Positions 27,866 to 36,404 of a DNA stretch of 64,000 nucleotides are shown here, in pieces. The position numbers and the translations under genes were made by a program. Below the pieces are notes generated by a model. The model did not search any database, had not been told where the DNA came from, and saw only the letters and a program-made list of their open reading frames with translations. Position 1 is the stretch's first letter. Each line of letters begins with the position of its first letter. This stretch comes from an uncultured bacterium. Its GTDB lineage: Bacteria > Cyanobacteriota > Vampirovibrionia > Gastranaerophilales > Gastranaerophilaceae. The DNA is taken from contig CAMOPX010000004.1 in NCBI GenBank assembly GCA_946622415.1, positions 32,009 to 96,008 on the forward strand, given 5' to 3'.

Positions 27866-28567
27866 CTAATCTTCTTCTTCAATTTCTTCCGTTTCCGTAT
27901 CATCTTCAGATGTTTCCGAAGGACTATATCCGTAATCTTCTAAATCAACCGTATTGCTGATTTTACTTTCCGGAACTTTAATTAAATCACCTGCTTCAAA
28001 TACATGTTCGCTTGTTGAATATGCGGCTTTAATACCTTTATCGTCAGGTTCGGTTTCTGTATATTCCATATCAAGATAATTGTGTTTATCTAATGCACCG
28101 TCTTCAATATCAAATAATTTTTCTATGGCTTCTGCGGTGATTCCTTTATCAAGTTCAGGATCAATTACAATATACAAATCATCCCCGTCTTTATATACTT
28201 CTGCGACTTTTCCTTGTGCTTCACGCTTTTTATTTAATGCTTCCATATAGTCGGGGTCGTCTTTTTTGGTGCTTTCGATACGTGTTTGTGTGTAATCATA
28301 AGGTTCAGGTTTAATATTTGAAATACCTGATTTTGTTGCAAAATGTCCGCCAATTAAGCCTGCTATAAGCCCTCCTGTTGCAGCTAAAGGTGCTACATAA
28401 ACAACAGGATTATGTTTCTTGTTTGATGTAAATTCATCAGATGCAGGAGTTTTTTCAAGAGTTGATTTCGTGGTTGCAGTCGTTGCAGTACTGCTTTCTC
28501 TTTTTTGACTGCGTTTTGGTTTTGGTGTATCAGCAGGTTCTGCTGATGTAAAACTGATTATTTTCAT
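27866..28567 (-). CDS. Acidic single-pass membrane protein, paralogue A
   Basis: 233 residues, family not recognised. It has a polar Thr/Ser/Lys-rich N-terminus, then the motif STLEKTPASDEFT at 35-47, one glycine-rich membrane helix (about 55-80, VYVAPLAATGGLIAGLIGG), and an acidic C-terminal region ending in a run of Glu/Asp. The last 150 residues include a globular-looking stretch (VAEVYKDGDDLYIVIDPELD). The downstream neighbour in the opposite direction of transcription (28606-29055) shares the motif plus the helix. Topology and function are unknown. Confidence 0.7.
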   Translation of the reverse strand: MKIISFTSAEPADTPKPKRSQKRESSTATTATTKSTLEKTPASDEFTSNKKHNPVVYVAPLAATGGLIAGLIGGHFATKSGISNIKPEPYDYTQTRIESTKKDDPDYMEALNKKREAQGKVAEVYKDGDDLYIVIDPELDKGITAEAIEKLFDIEDGALDKHNYLDMEYTETEPDDKGIKAAYSTSEHVFEAGDLIKVPESKISNTVDLEDYGYSPSETSEDDTETEEIEEED

Positions 28568-28605
28568 TTTCCCTCTTTTTCTATAAATTTTTTAAATTCT
28601 TTTTA

Positions 28606-29055
28606 CTATTCAAACGGAACAAAATGCGCATCTTCATCCACAGGACCTATTTGTACTTCATTCGGATATTCTTCCGATTCTTCATCGTCTTCCGATTCTT
28701 CATCGTCTTCCGATTCTTCGATTAATTCATCAATAGCGTCTTCGTACTGTGAATGAAGATAATCATCACCTTTTTCCATGAGCGGTTCGGTATTAAGAGA
28801 TTTTGTATATATTGTATAATCAGGTTCAACACCATCGGCTTTTGCTTGAACAGCCGTACCGAACAAAGCGCCCAATGCAAACAAACCCGCAGCGAGTCCT
28901 ATTGCTTCTCTGGTATATTTATTTTGTCTTAATGTAAATTCATCCTGCTCCGGAGTTCTTTCTAAAGTTGAATTTCCGACCGGATTTGGTTTAATATCTA
29001 CTCTTTTTGCGTGTGTATAATTTTTCACACCTAAATCATCAATTCTCAATGGCAT
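28606..29055 (-). CDS. Acidic single-pass membrane protein, paralogue B
   Basis: 149 residues. It shares with the next gene the motif STLERTPEQDEFT (29-41), followed directly by a small-residue-rich membrane helix (about 51-72, AIGLAAGLFALGALFGTAVQA). Its C-terminus contains a direct repeat ESEDDEESEDDEESEE, also visible in the DNA around 28670-28720. It is the first gene of a two-gene unit (38 nt gap). No known family. Confidence 0.7.
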   Translation of the reverse strand: MPLRIDDLGVKNYTHAKRVDIKPNPVGNSTLERTPEQDEFTLRQNKYTREAIGLAAGLFALGALFGTAVQAKADGVEPDYTIYTKSLNTEPLMEKGDDYLHSQYEDAIDELIEESEDDEESEDDEESEEYPNEVQIGPVDEDAHFVPFE

Positions 29056-29217
29056 AACTTTATTCCTAACTTTTCCAATCTGTTACATAACATTTAAGTA
29101 TTGTAAATAAAAATTTTCCCAATTTCCATATAAAATTTTACAAATTTTAATATTTGGGAATTCTATTGTATAATGTTTTTACTACTTTAATTTATTAGCA
29201 AAACGAGAAAGAAAAAT

Positions 29218-30024
29218 ATGAAATCCGCAAAAGAAATTGCAACGGAAGCAAAAATACTTAATAAATTAAAAAAATATCCGATTTGCGAAAAACTGGCAAA
29301 AATGTTGTTTGATGATCTTGAGCTTCAAGAAATGCAAGATTATGCAAATACTGTTTCCATTAAACGTCTGGGTTTTAATGACCATGGGCCTGTTCATATG
29401 AAACAAGTTGCAAACAATGCAATAAAAATGCTCAATATTTTACATGAAGCAGGAATCCAAACTTCATTAGAAAGAGAAGAAGTAGGCACATTTGAGGATA
29501 GTATGTGTGCTGTTATTATTGCGGGATTAATGCATGACCTCGGCATGACCGTAAGCAGAGATGCACACGAAGAAATGTCGGTTATTTTTGCAAAACCCGT
29601 GATTGAAAAGGTTTTATTGGAATTATTCCCGAAAGACCTCCATAAACGTGTTGTTATTAAGGCTCTTGCCATAGAAACAATTTTCGGCCATATGTCATCC
29701 CATAGAATCCACTCTATCGAAGCAGGGATTATCCTGATTGCGGATGGTTGTGACATGACAAAGGGCAGAGCGAGAATTCCGCTTTCAATAAATTCAGCAC
29801 CAAAGGTGGGCGATATTCATAAATATTCAGCCCATGCAATCGAACATGTAAAAATCAATAAAGGCACAAGAAAACCGATAAAAATAGAAATAGGAATGAG
29901 CGGAGATGTCGGCTTTTTCCAAATTGAAGAAGTTTTATTAACCAAGGTAAATTCTTCTCCCGCAAAGGATTTTGTTGAATTGTACGCAGGGGTAATAAAT
30001 CAGGAATACAAATGTTACATTTAA
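29218..30024 (+). CDS. HD-domain metal-dependent phosphohydrolase
   Basis: 268 residues. Metal-binding motifs: FNDHGPVHMKQV (H56, H60), the HD pair at 106-107 in AGLMHDLGM, and FGHMSSHRIHSIEAGIILIADGCDMTKGRA. This is the HD superfamily arrangement of nucleotide or cyclic-nucleotide phosphohydrolases; the exact substrate is unclear. A TATAAT lies about 45 nt upstream. It is followed after 49 nt by a DnaQ-like exonuclease gene. Confidence 0.8.
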   Translation: MKSAKEIATEAKILNKLKKYPICEKLAKMLFDDLELQEMQDYANTVSIKRLGFNDHGPVHMKQVANNAIKMLNILHEAGIQTSLEREEVGTFEDSMCAVIIAGLMHDLGMTVSRDAHEEMSVIFAKPVIEKVLLELFPKDLHKRVVIKALAIETIFGHMSSHRIHSIEAGIILIADGCDMTKGRARIPLSINSAPKVGDIHKYSAHAIEHVKINKGTRKPIKIEIGMSGDVGFFQIEEVLLTKVNSSPAKDFVELYAGVINQEYKCYI

Positions 30025-30073
30025 TAAACAAAGATTTTGTTTATGCTAATATTTTCTTAAAGGAAAAATAAAA

Positions 30074-30997
30074 ATGGTGAGAGCTAAAGAAATTGAAGTT
30101 GTAATTGACGTTGAAACAACGGGGTTAGATTATACAAGAGAAAAAATAATTGAATTTGCGGGGGTAAAACTCGTTAACGGAAAAGTTAAAGAAACTTTTG
30201 AAACATTAATCAACGCAAAACAACACATAAGAAAGTCTTCTCAAGCAATTCACGGTATTAAAGAAGAAGATTTAGCCGATGCACCGACAGAAGAAGAAAT
30301 TTATCCCGAAATTTTTGAATTTATCGGAGATGCGGCGATTGTTGCTCATAATGCGATTTTTGATTATTCATTTTTAAACAGAACTTCAAAAAGGCTCTAC
30401 GATAAAGAAATTGAAAACAATTATGTCGATACACAAATGATGTTTAAAGAGGTGTATCCCCAATATGAATCTTGCGGATTGGACAATTTAGTTAATGTTT
30501 TCGGTTGTTCTAACGAAAAACGCCACAGAGCCATGGGGGATGCGATGGCTTTAGCTCAATGTTATCCGAAATTAAAAAAACTGTATTTTCAAAAATATAA
30601 CTGGGAATTGTCACAAATAGAACACGTTGAATATCTTTTTGAAAGATATTTGAGGCTCCAATCGGCAATCAATACAATGCAATCGGAAATTCAGGATTTA
30701 AGGTCAATTTTTAAAATTTATTTTGAAAGAGGCGGAAAAGAAATCCAAGCTAACACAGGAGAGGTTTTAACCTATAATCATAAAAAAACCTTTTCTTATG
30801 ACTTTTCACAAATTAAAGAGGTATTGGAAGAAATCGGTGCTTTGCCTAAAGCGGTTAAATTGAATAATGCATTTATTGATAGACTGGTCTTAGGCAACGG
30901 TATTTCTGATGAAGTAAAAGATAAGATAAAATCGGCAAGAATAGAAATCAACGAAAATAAAACCTTCAGTGTTTCAAAAGAAAAAGTTAAGGGATAG
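30074..30997 (+). CDS. DnaQ/PolC-type 3'-5' exonuclease
   Basis: 307 residues. The DEDDh exonuclease occupies about 7-180: VVIDVETTGLD (Exo I), IVAHNAIFDYSFLN (Exo II), and RHRAMGDAMALAQ (Exo III with the catalytic His). The remaining 120 residues are a coiled-coil-like helix (YLFERYLRLQSAINTMQSEI) and a small domain without a known match. It may proofread for DNA polymerase III or act in repair; the C-terminal extension is not that of DinG. It is followed 8 nt later by a lipoprotein gene. Confidence 0.85.
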   Translation: MVRAKEIEVVIDVETTGLDYTREKIIEFAGVKLVNGKVKETFETLINAKQHIRKSSQAIHGIKEEDLADAPTEEEIYPEIFEFIGDAAIVAHNAIFDYSFLNRTSKRLYDKEIENNYVDTQMMFKEVYPQYESCGLDNLVNVFGCSNEKRHRAMGDAMALAQCYPKLKKLYFQKYNWELSQIEHVEYLFERYLRLQSAINTMQSEIQDLRSIFKIYFERGGKEIQANTGEVLTYNHKKTFSYDFSQIKEVLEEIGALPKAVKLNNAFIDRLVLGNGISDEVKDKIKSARIEINENKTFSVSKEKVKG

Positions 30998-31005
30998 AAT
31001 CATAA

Positions 31006-31695
31006 ATGAATTTTAAAAACAATATAGCATTTATCTTTTTGATTGCGGTTTTTTCAATATTATTGTCAGGTTGCACAAAGCAAACGAATGAACAAAGCTA
31101 TACTATTGATTTTAAGATAAATCCCCCGCATGCAGATTCTATAAAATACAGAATATATGCAAAAGGGAACAAATGGCGATTAGATAATTTTTTGGATAAC
31201 TCGGACACCCTTTTAACTTCTGATTTGTACGACGGAAAAGATTATTTTATTATACCAAATGATAACTCCGGGGACTATATCGCTGTAAAGGTTAAATACA
31301 AAAACAAAGAAAGCATTGAAAATAATAATAAGGCTTTGCCGATATTTCGTTGGAGAGAAAAATTAACAAATCAATTATCGCTTTTTGATGGAGAGCCGCA
31401 AAAAAAAGAAACGAAACGCACAAAATACGGAGCAGACTGCCAATTATATGAATATGCACCGTACAAAAATTGCAATCAGAAAAACAATCGCTGCGCAACC
31501 GTAAAAAGATATGTATGCGTAAATGATAGAGATTTAGCTGTTAATATAATATCAGAATCAACATCTGCTGATGGTAAAAATTTCAAGGTTTCACTTGATG
31601 TTACAAATATTGATTACAGCGACATAGATAATTCCATTTTCAAAAAACCTTCTGTTTATAAGAAAATAACGGAATCAGAATTAAATAATTATTAA
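31006..31695 (+). CDS. Putative lipoprotein
   Basis: 229 residues with a lipobox (FSILLSGC, lipidated Cys23). The rest is a beta-rich periplasmic domain with internal cysteines (ADCQLYEYAPYKNCNQ). It ends in a pattern (LDVTNIDYSDIDNSIFKKPS) seen in LolA-like outer-membrane-lipoprotein-sorting-type proteins that measure changes in a polymer. That resemblance is weak. It is in an operon-like row with the exonuclease upstream. Confidence 0.65.
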   Translation: MNFKNNIAFIFLIAVFSILLSGCTKQTNEQSYTIDFKINPPHADSIKYRIYAKGNKWRLDNFLDNSDTLLTSDLYDGKDYFIIPNDNSGDYIAVKVKYKNKESIENNNKALPIFRWREKLTNQLSLFDGEPQKKETKRTKYGADCQLYEYAPYKNCNQKNNRCATVKRYVCVNDRDLAVNIISESTSADGKNFKVSLDVTNIDYSDIDNSIFKKPSVYKKITESELNNY

Positions 31696-31720
31696 AAATG
31701 TTGGCAAAATTTGTTGTTTT

Positions 31721-31748
31721 TTGATTTTTATCGGAACTTGTTTATAAT
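31721..31748 (+). promoter_or_regulatory. Promoter of the DtxR-like gene
   Basis: TTGATT (31721-31726) and perfect TATAAT (31743-31748), spacer 16. It lies in the gap after the lipoprotein stop, 58 nt before the regulator's ATG. Confidence 0.55.
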
Positions 31749-31805
31749 ATGTTGAAAAACTGAAATATTTAAGATAAAAATGCAATTTTGTGTTAATCTA
31801 CCAAT

Positions 31806-32297
31806 ATGGAAAATAAACTCACAAAGAGTCTTGAAACGTATTTACTTGCTGTAGATAAATTATTGGAAACGAAAGAATCAATTATCGTTAAAGATGTTGC
31901 CAATTATCTTAATTTTGGCGGCGCAACAACCGCTGATGCAATCAAAAAATTGAGAGAAAAAGGCTATATTGATTATGAACCCTACGGGAATATTACGCTG
32001 ACTTCCCTAGGCAAAGAAGCTGCGGAAATAAAGAAATACCGCCATAATACAATAACAAAATTTTTAAACAAAGTTTTAGATATTGATATAAAAACAGCCG
32101 AAGAAAATGCCGAAAAAATTGAATATTCAATGACAGAAGACGTATTAAAAAGGTTTGTTCATTTTATGGATTTTATGGAGCAGTGCGCATGTTCTGAACC
32201 AAAATGGGTAAAAAGCTGTCAATCAACTTTAAATTCAGGTGAATTAAATCCGAAATGTAAATCTTGCTCTGGCGGGTGCTGCTGTAATAATAAGTAA
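31806..32297 (+). CDS. DtxR/MntR-like regulator with Cys-rich C-terminal tail
   Basis: 163 residues. The N-terminal winged helix is DtxR-like (KSLETYLLAVDKLLE, NFGGATTADAIKKLREKGYI, LTSLGKEAAEIKKYRHNTIT). The dimer/metal domain has AEKIEYSMTEDVLKRF, where iron/manganese regulators usually have E-H; here a Tyr replaces that His ligand. The tail carries eight cysteines (127, 129, 138, 151, 154, 158-160), ending CKSCSGGCCCNNK. Metal-dependent repression is known for the family. I infer that the metal or redox site has shifted to the Cys tail. No SLC/feo-type target gene is adjacent; the next unit encodes a tiny Cys-rich peptide. Confidence 0.75.
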   Translation: MENKLTKSLETYLLAVDKLLETKESIIVKDVANYLNFGGATTADAIKKLREKGYIDYEPYGNITLTSLGKEAAEIKKYRHNTITKFLNKVLDIDIKTAEENAEKIEYSMTEDVLKRFVHFMDFMEQCACSEPKWVKSCQSTLNSGELNPKCKSCSGGCCCNNK

Positions 32298-32352
32298 TTT
32301 GTTATGCTATACCCTAACATATTGCTAATGTTTAATTAATCCTATTTTCTTA

Positions 32353-32384
32353 TTGACAAAAAAATTTTTTTCGTGTTTTATAAA
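32353..32384 (+). promoter_or_regulatory. Promoter of the small Cys-rich peptide gene
   Basis: A perfect TTGACA at 32353-32358 and a TATAAA-type box at 32379-32384 (or TTTATA at 32377). The spacer is 18-20 nt, slightly long. The start of transcription would fall at or just after the peptide's first ATG, favouring translation from the second ATG or a leaderless mRNA. Confidence 0.5.
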
Positions 32385-32387
32385 ATT

Positions 32388-32471
32388 ATGAATTATTTTT
32401 CAAACAAAACAAATTTAAATAATATGGCTTGTTGTTGCTGTAAGTTTTTATGTAAAAGAACTTACTTATAA
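32388..32471 (+). CDS. Small cysteine-rich peptide (27 residues)
   Basis: ATG-to-TAA frame translating as MNYFSNKTNLNN then MACCCCKFLCKRTYL. Five cysteines lie within the last 15 residues, including four in a row. A TTGACA promoter precedes it and a long hairpin follows at 32508, so it looks like its own transcription unit. An inner ATG at 32424 would give only the Cys-rich 15 residues. It could be a metal-binding peptide, or a leader. It follows the Cys-tailed DtxR-like regulator, which suggests linked regulation. Confidence 0.45.
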   Translation: MNYFSNKTNLNNMACCCCKFLCKRTYL

Positions 32472-32507
32472 TTTTATGTTGCAATAAATTTAGTCAAACA
32501 GAAATAT

Positions 32508-32542
32508 AAATCGGGTTCTTTAATTTTTTAAGAACCCGATTT
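32508..32542 (+). terminator. Hairpin after the small Cys-rich peptide gene
   Basis: A 13-bp perfect stem (AAATCGGGTTCTT / AAGAACCCGATTT) with a 9-nt loop. The trailing T-run is short, so termination strength is uncertain. It ends 24 nt before the next start codon. Confidence 0.65.
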
Positions 32543-32566
32543 GATTATGAAAGGATAAACAGTTAA

Positions 32567-34090
32567 ATGGAAATTAAAAGCATTAACAGCAAAACAAATT
32601 TCAAAGGGCAAATGGGCACATTATCAAAAGCGCTTTATACTCTGGGTAATAATGATATGCTAAAAGCTTCTTTTGTAGACCTTTTTGCTATGGATACTCC
32701 GAGAACAATAATAGAAACAAAAAACAGAGGTAAACAAGCAGGAATCGAAATGGGTTTTAGAGAATATACGGGAACATTTATTGCCGAATATTCGGCAGCC
32801 CTTTTTGCGATTTTAGCTTCAAAATTTATTTCCAAAAAAGTGAATCCCGAAATAAAAGTAAACTCGGGCTCTTGGATTACAAATAACGGATTGAATGTGT
32901 TTTCGGATATTTTTAATAAATCCGATAAAACTCCCCGAGGATATGTTGAAAAAGTACTTGATTCCATATCGGGATTAGCAGGCGATAAAACAAAGAGTTT
33001 TATTGATATTGATAAAGAAAAAACCAAGCCTATTGTTGAACAATTAACCAATTTGATTGCAAATAAAACAACGGACAAAAAATCAAGCAAAGCAATACTT
33101 CAAAATGTTCAAGATGAAATAATAAATTTATTGGGTGCGGATAATTTTATCACGATAAAATCAGGCACAAATGAAGTCACCTCTAATCTTTCTCATGTTT
33201 TAAGAGATATCGTCGATTCGGGTAAAAATATATTTTTTACGGAATCCAAACAAAATGCAGGCGATATCTTATCAAAATTAAAAACCATGAATAAAATGAG
33301 AATCGGAGTTGCGATTCCTTTATCAATGGCAATTGCGATAACCAATCAAAAATTAAATCGTTATTTAACCAAAAAAAGAACGGGAATAGATAATTTTGTC
33401 GGCGAAAACGGTTACGAGGATAATGTAAAAGGCGGAAACGAAAAGAAAAAAGAAAAAGGCTTATGGGCAAAAAAACTTCTCTCTGCGGGTATTTTTGTTT
33501 TAATGCTGACAAAAGTTATGGGTGTGAAAAAACCTATGGATTTAATAAAAAAACTGGAATTTACGGGACCCGCAACAAGCGGAAACGCTATTAAAACAGT
33601 CTATGGAACTTTGATTTTGGGAAGAATTTTTGCATCAAAAGATTCAACAGAATTAAGAGAAACAAATGTAAGAGATTATTTGGGCTTTTTAAATTGGCTC
33701 GTGTTGGGTGATTTTGTTGCAAAAGGAGTAGGACAAGCGCTGGATTATAAGCAAGCAAATTTATTTAATGTTTCAAAACAAGGCAAGGGCATAGTTCACT
33801 GGCTAAAAGATGTTTCTTTAAAATCTCAAAAAGAAATAATTGCACAAGGCGGTAATTACGGTGCGAATTTAAAAAAATTAAATATTGCAACTATGTCAGG
33901 GATAGCTTATTCTGCTATAATGCTTGGTGTGCTTTTGCCGAAATTAAATATTTGGATGACAAGAAAAAAGGGTAATACGAATAAGGCTGCTGTACAAAAT
34001 ATACAAAAAAATACAGATAACAAATCATTAACCAATTTCACTTCGATGAACGAGTTTTCTAAAAAATTAAAGGAGAAAATTAACAGATAA
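32567..34090 (+). CDS. Multi-pass membrane protein with N-terminal NFKG motif, unknown
   Basis: 507 residues, family not recognised. Starts MEIKSINSKTNFKGQMG, with no signal peptide. Hydrophobic segments occur near 70-85 (AEYSAALFAILASKF), 248-262, 305-320 (AKKLLSAGIFVLMLTKVMG), 345-355, 380-392 and 440-460 (SGIAYSAIMLGVLLPKL). Long polar helices lie between. The F-x-G motif near the N-terminus recurs in other unknown proteins of this window. AAAGG is 10-12 nt before the ATG. It is followed one nucleotide later by an SGNH hydrolase gene, with which it is probably translated. Confidence 0.6.
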   Translation: MEIKSINSKTNFKGQMGTLSKALYTLGNNDMLKASFVDLFAMDTPRTIIETKNRGKQAGIEMGFREYTGTFIAEYSAALFAILASKFISKKVNPEIKVNSGSWITNNGLNVFSDIFNKSDKTPRGYVEKVLDSISGLAGDKTKSFIDIDKEKTKPIVEQLTNLIANKTTDKKSSKAILQNVQDEIINLLGADNFITIKSGTNEVTSNLSHVLRDIVDSGKNIFFTESKQNAGDILSKLKTMNKMRIGVAIPLSMAIAITNQKLNRYLTKKRTGIDNFVGENGYEDNVKGGNEKKKEKGLWAKKLLSAGIFVLMLTKVMGVKKPMDLIKKLEFTGPATSGNAIKTVYGTLILGRIFASKDSTELRETNVRDYLGFLNWLVLGDFVAKGVGQALDYKQANLFNVSKQGKGIVHWLKDVSLKSQKEIIAQGGNYGANLKKLNIATMSGIAYSAIMLGVLLPKLNIWMTRKKGNTNKAAVQNIQKNTDNKSLTNFTSMNEFSKKLKEKINR

Positions 34091-34091
34091 T

Positions 34092-34709
34092 ATGAAAAAG
34101 ATTATATGTTATGGAGATTCAAACACATTCGGATATAATCCTATTGACGGTTCAAGATTTGATGAAAATGCTTGTTGGACATCTTTGCTGCAAAAAAGTT
34201 TAGGGGAAGAATACGAAGTTATAAACGAAGGAATGTGTAACAGAACAGGTTTTGTGGATAATCCCGAGGGTTTTTTATATTCTGCCCAAAGACATTTTCC
34301 GAAAATGCTTTCAAAAACCGATAATATAGATTTGTTAATTCTATGGATAGGAACAAATGACCTGCAATTTCAGTATGACATAAGTATTGGTGCCGTAGAA
34401 AAAGGTTTAAAAAACCTGATTGAATCGGCATTAAATAAAACAAAAAATATAATCATTATTTCGCCTATCATATTAAATGAAAAGATTTTAGAAGGAAATT
34501 TTAGTTTCCAATTTGATGAAACAAGTATCATAAAATCAAGAAAAATCGGAAGAATTTTTAGGCAAACAGCAAACTCAAACAGCTGTAGCTATTTTGATAT
34601 AAATAAAATTACAAACCCCTCTGATTATGACGGTTTGCATTATGATGAAAATTCACATAAATTGATTGCGGATAGCTTAGTTGAATTTATAAGGAAAAAT
34701 TTTAAATAA
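34092..34709 (+). CDS. SGNH/GDSL-family hydrolase
   Basis: 205 residues. Block I IICYGDSNTFGYNP with the nucleophile Ser10, Block III IGTND, and the catalytic Asp-His in DGLHYDENSH. Similar proteins are arylesterase/acyl hydrolases in the cytoplasm (no signal peptide). The natural ester is unknown. It starts 1 nt after the stop of the membrane protein, so the two are coupled. Confidence 0.88.
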   Translation: MKKIICYGDSNTFGYNPIDGSRFDENACWTSLLQKSLGEEYEVINEGMCNRTGFVDNPEGFLYSAQRHFPKMLSKTDNIDLLILWIGTNDLQFQYDISIGAVEKGLKNLIESALNKTKNIIIISPIILNEKILEGNFSFQFDETSIIKSRKIGRIFRQTANSNSCSYFDINKITNPSDYDGLHYDENSHKLIADSLVEFIRKNFK

Positions 34710-34742
34710 ATTAAAGTAATACTGAATGCGGGGTTGCTTTAA

Positions 34743-36056
34743 TTAAAATGTAATACAAGTTCTTAAACCAAAACCAAAAGCGTCTTTTTCGCTTCCTGAA
34801 GGTTTCATTATGTATTGAATATCAGGTTGAATATATAAAAATTCAGTTAATTTTATTTTATAAAACAATTCAATTACTTTTTCCGCCGTTGCGTGTTCTG
34901 TTTTATGCAGTATTTTATTAAATTGATGCCAGCCGAAAGCGATACCCACGGAATCATCTTTTCTTTTTTTGGTAATTCCTTTAAAAACAAATCCCCCTCC
35001 TGCATAATAAGGAACATCGTTAATGGAGTTTCTTGCATAGCCGAATTGACCGAAGGCAGATAAACCGCCTGATTTATCTTCAAATCTGTCGGTTAATTTT
35101 TGTTCAAATCCGGCATAAAACCCGTAATTAGTTTTATCAGACGTTTTTATCCAATCACCGATTAAATATTTTCCCTCTTTCCCTTTAAAATCCGTTAGTT
35201 TATATATTTCAGTCATATTTAAATAATCGTTTTCGCCCGTAAAAAAGCTCTTTGGTCCTGCTCCGATTTTTAAATTACCGTCATAAAAGCCGTTTTGAAT
35301 ATATATTTCTTTGGGTAATTTTATTCTTGCTCTAATACCCATTTGTTGGCTCGGGAACAGGGGCATCGGGGTATTGTCAATAAAAGAAAATGACAAATTT
35401 AAAAATTCAAATCCCGTACCAAGTGCCTGAAAATCAGCGTTTGCATCCTGTTTACCTATTTTTAAATTTAATATGTCATCTTTTAAACTTTGCTCCTGAC
35501 AAATTTGTTTTTGCAAATTTGAAATGTCGCCTGATGGGTGCAACTTGCATTTATTCCTCTTCGGAATAAATGCTGCGTCACTATTAAAACTTTGCTCATA
35601 ATATAATTCCGAAATTTGATTAATTGATTTCATAGGGTCATAAGAACTCATATCGGAATACGTATTCAAAAATTCCATTGAATTTCTGCCTTTGTTTCCG
35701 ACTTGATACAAAATATGGAGTTTTCCGCCCTTATAAAGATTCAATTTTTCAGAATCCAAATCAACGGATAAATTGTATAATCCTTGATAAGCACCTTTTG
35801 TTGTGTGATTTTCCCTATTTCTCATAACAAAAGAATTTGTCATGTAAGAGCTTTGGATATCAATTCCCCTATCTTCCAATTTTGTTCTGTATTTTGGATT
35901 TACTAAATAGGGTGATTCTTCAATATATCCCTTTATTTTTTCAATTTTGGGAGCTTCTGCACTCTCATCAAGCGTTATTACGCTTTCATCAATTGCAAAT
36001 GTCGAAAAATGAAGAAAATATAAAAATATAAAAAATAAACCAAACTTATAACGCAA
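34743..36056 (-). CDS. OprB-family outer-membrane porin
   Basis: 437 residues with a signal peptide (RYKFGLFFIFLYFLHFSTFA). The body is rich in alternating aromatic and polar residues, ends with a C-terminal Phe (FGLRTCITF) as outer-membrane barrels do, and carries patterns of carbohydrate-selective porin OprB (NLSVDLDSEKL, LYYEQSFNSD, LKIGKQDANADFQ, GIRARIKLPKEIYIQNGFYDG). It is the strongest sign of an outer membrane. Its start overlaps the end of glnB by 11 nt, so it is the last gene of the nitrogen operon. A role in letting small nitrogen compounds through the outer membrane is inferred from this. Confidence 0.85.
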   Translation of the reverse strand: MRYKFGLFFIFLYFLHFSTFAIDESVITLDESAEAPKIEKIKGYIEESPYLVNPKYRTKLEDRGIDIQSSYMTNSFVMRNRENHTTKGAYQGLYNLSVDLDSEKLNLYKGGKLHILYQVGNKGRNSMEFLNTYSDMSSYDPMKSINQISELYYEQSFNSDAAFIPKRNKCKLHPSGDISNLQKQICQEQSLKDDILNLKIGKQDANADFQALGTGFEFLNLSFSFIDNTPMPLFPSQQMGIRARIKLPKEIYIQNGFYDGNLKIGAGPKSFFTGENDYLNMTEIYKLTDFKGKEGKYLIGDWIKTSDKTNYGFYAGFEQKLTDRFEDKSGGLSAFGQFGYARNSINDVPYYAGGGFVFKGITKKRKDDSVGIAFGWHQFNKILHKTEHATAEKVIELFYKIKLTEFLYIQPDIQYIMKPSGSEKDAFGFGLRTCITF

Positions 36057-36393
36057 CGGAACCTTCCTCTTCTGTCCTTATTCTGATTGCATTTTCAATA
36101 TTATATATAAATATTTTGCCATCTCCGATTGAACCATTTTCACCTGTTTTTGCATGTCTTATTATTACATCAACAATTTTATCAATTTTATCATTATCCG
36201 CAACAATTTCAATTTTGATTTTCGGAATAAAACTTACTGCAATTTCAGAAGTTCTGTATATTTCGGTGTGACCGCCCTGAGAACCGAAGCCTTCAACATA
36301 AGTTACGGTCATTCCGTGGATACCTATTGTTGTTAGTGAATTTTTGATTTCTTCAATTTTATATGGTTTTATTATTGCTTCTATCTTTTTCAT
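36046..36393 (-). CDS. glnB: PII nitrogen regulatory protein
   Basis: 115 residues with MKKIEAIIKPYKIEEIKNSL at the start. The T-loop is FGSQGGHTEIYRTSEIAVSF. Aligned without gaps, Gln39 (2-oxoglutarate site), Arg47 and Ser49 are kept. Tyr51, the uridylylation site, is Ile, and Lys40 is Gly, Arg38 is Ser. ATP-site residues remain (Lys58, GDGKIFI). PII binds ATP/ADP and 2-oxoglutarate and plugs the AmtB channel. It lies 11 nt after amtB, the usual GlnK-type partner arrangement, and overlaps the porin gene. Confidence 0.92.
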   Translation of the reverse strand: MKKIEAIIKPYKIEEIKNSLTTIGIHGMTVTYVEGFGSQGGHTEIYRTSEIAVSFIPKIKIEIVADNDKIDKIVDVIIRHAKTGENGSIGDGKIFIYNIENAIRIRTEEEGSVAL

Positions 36394-36404
36394 AATTTAA
36401 TACC

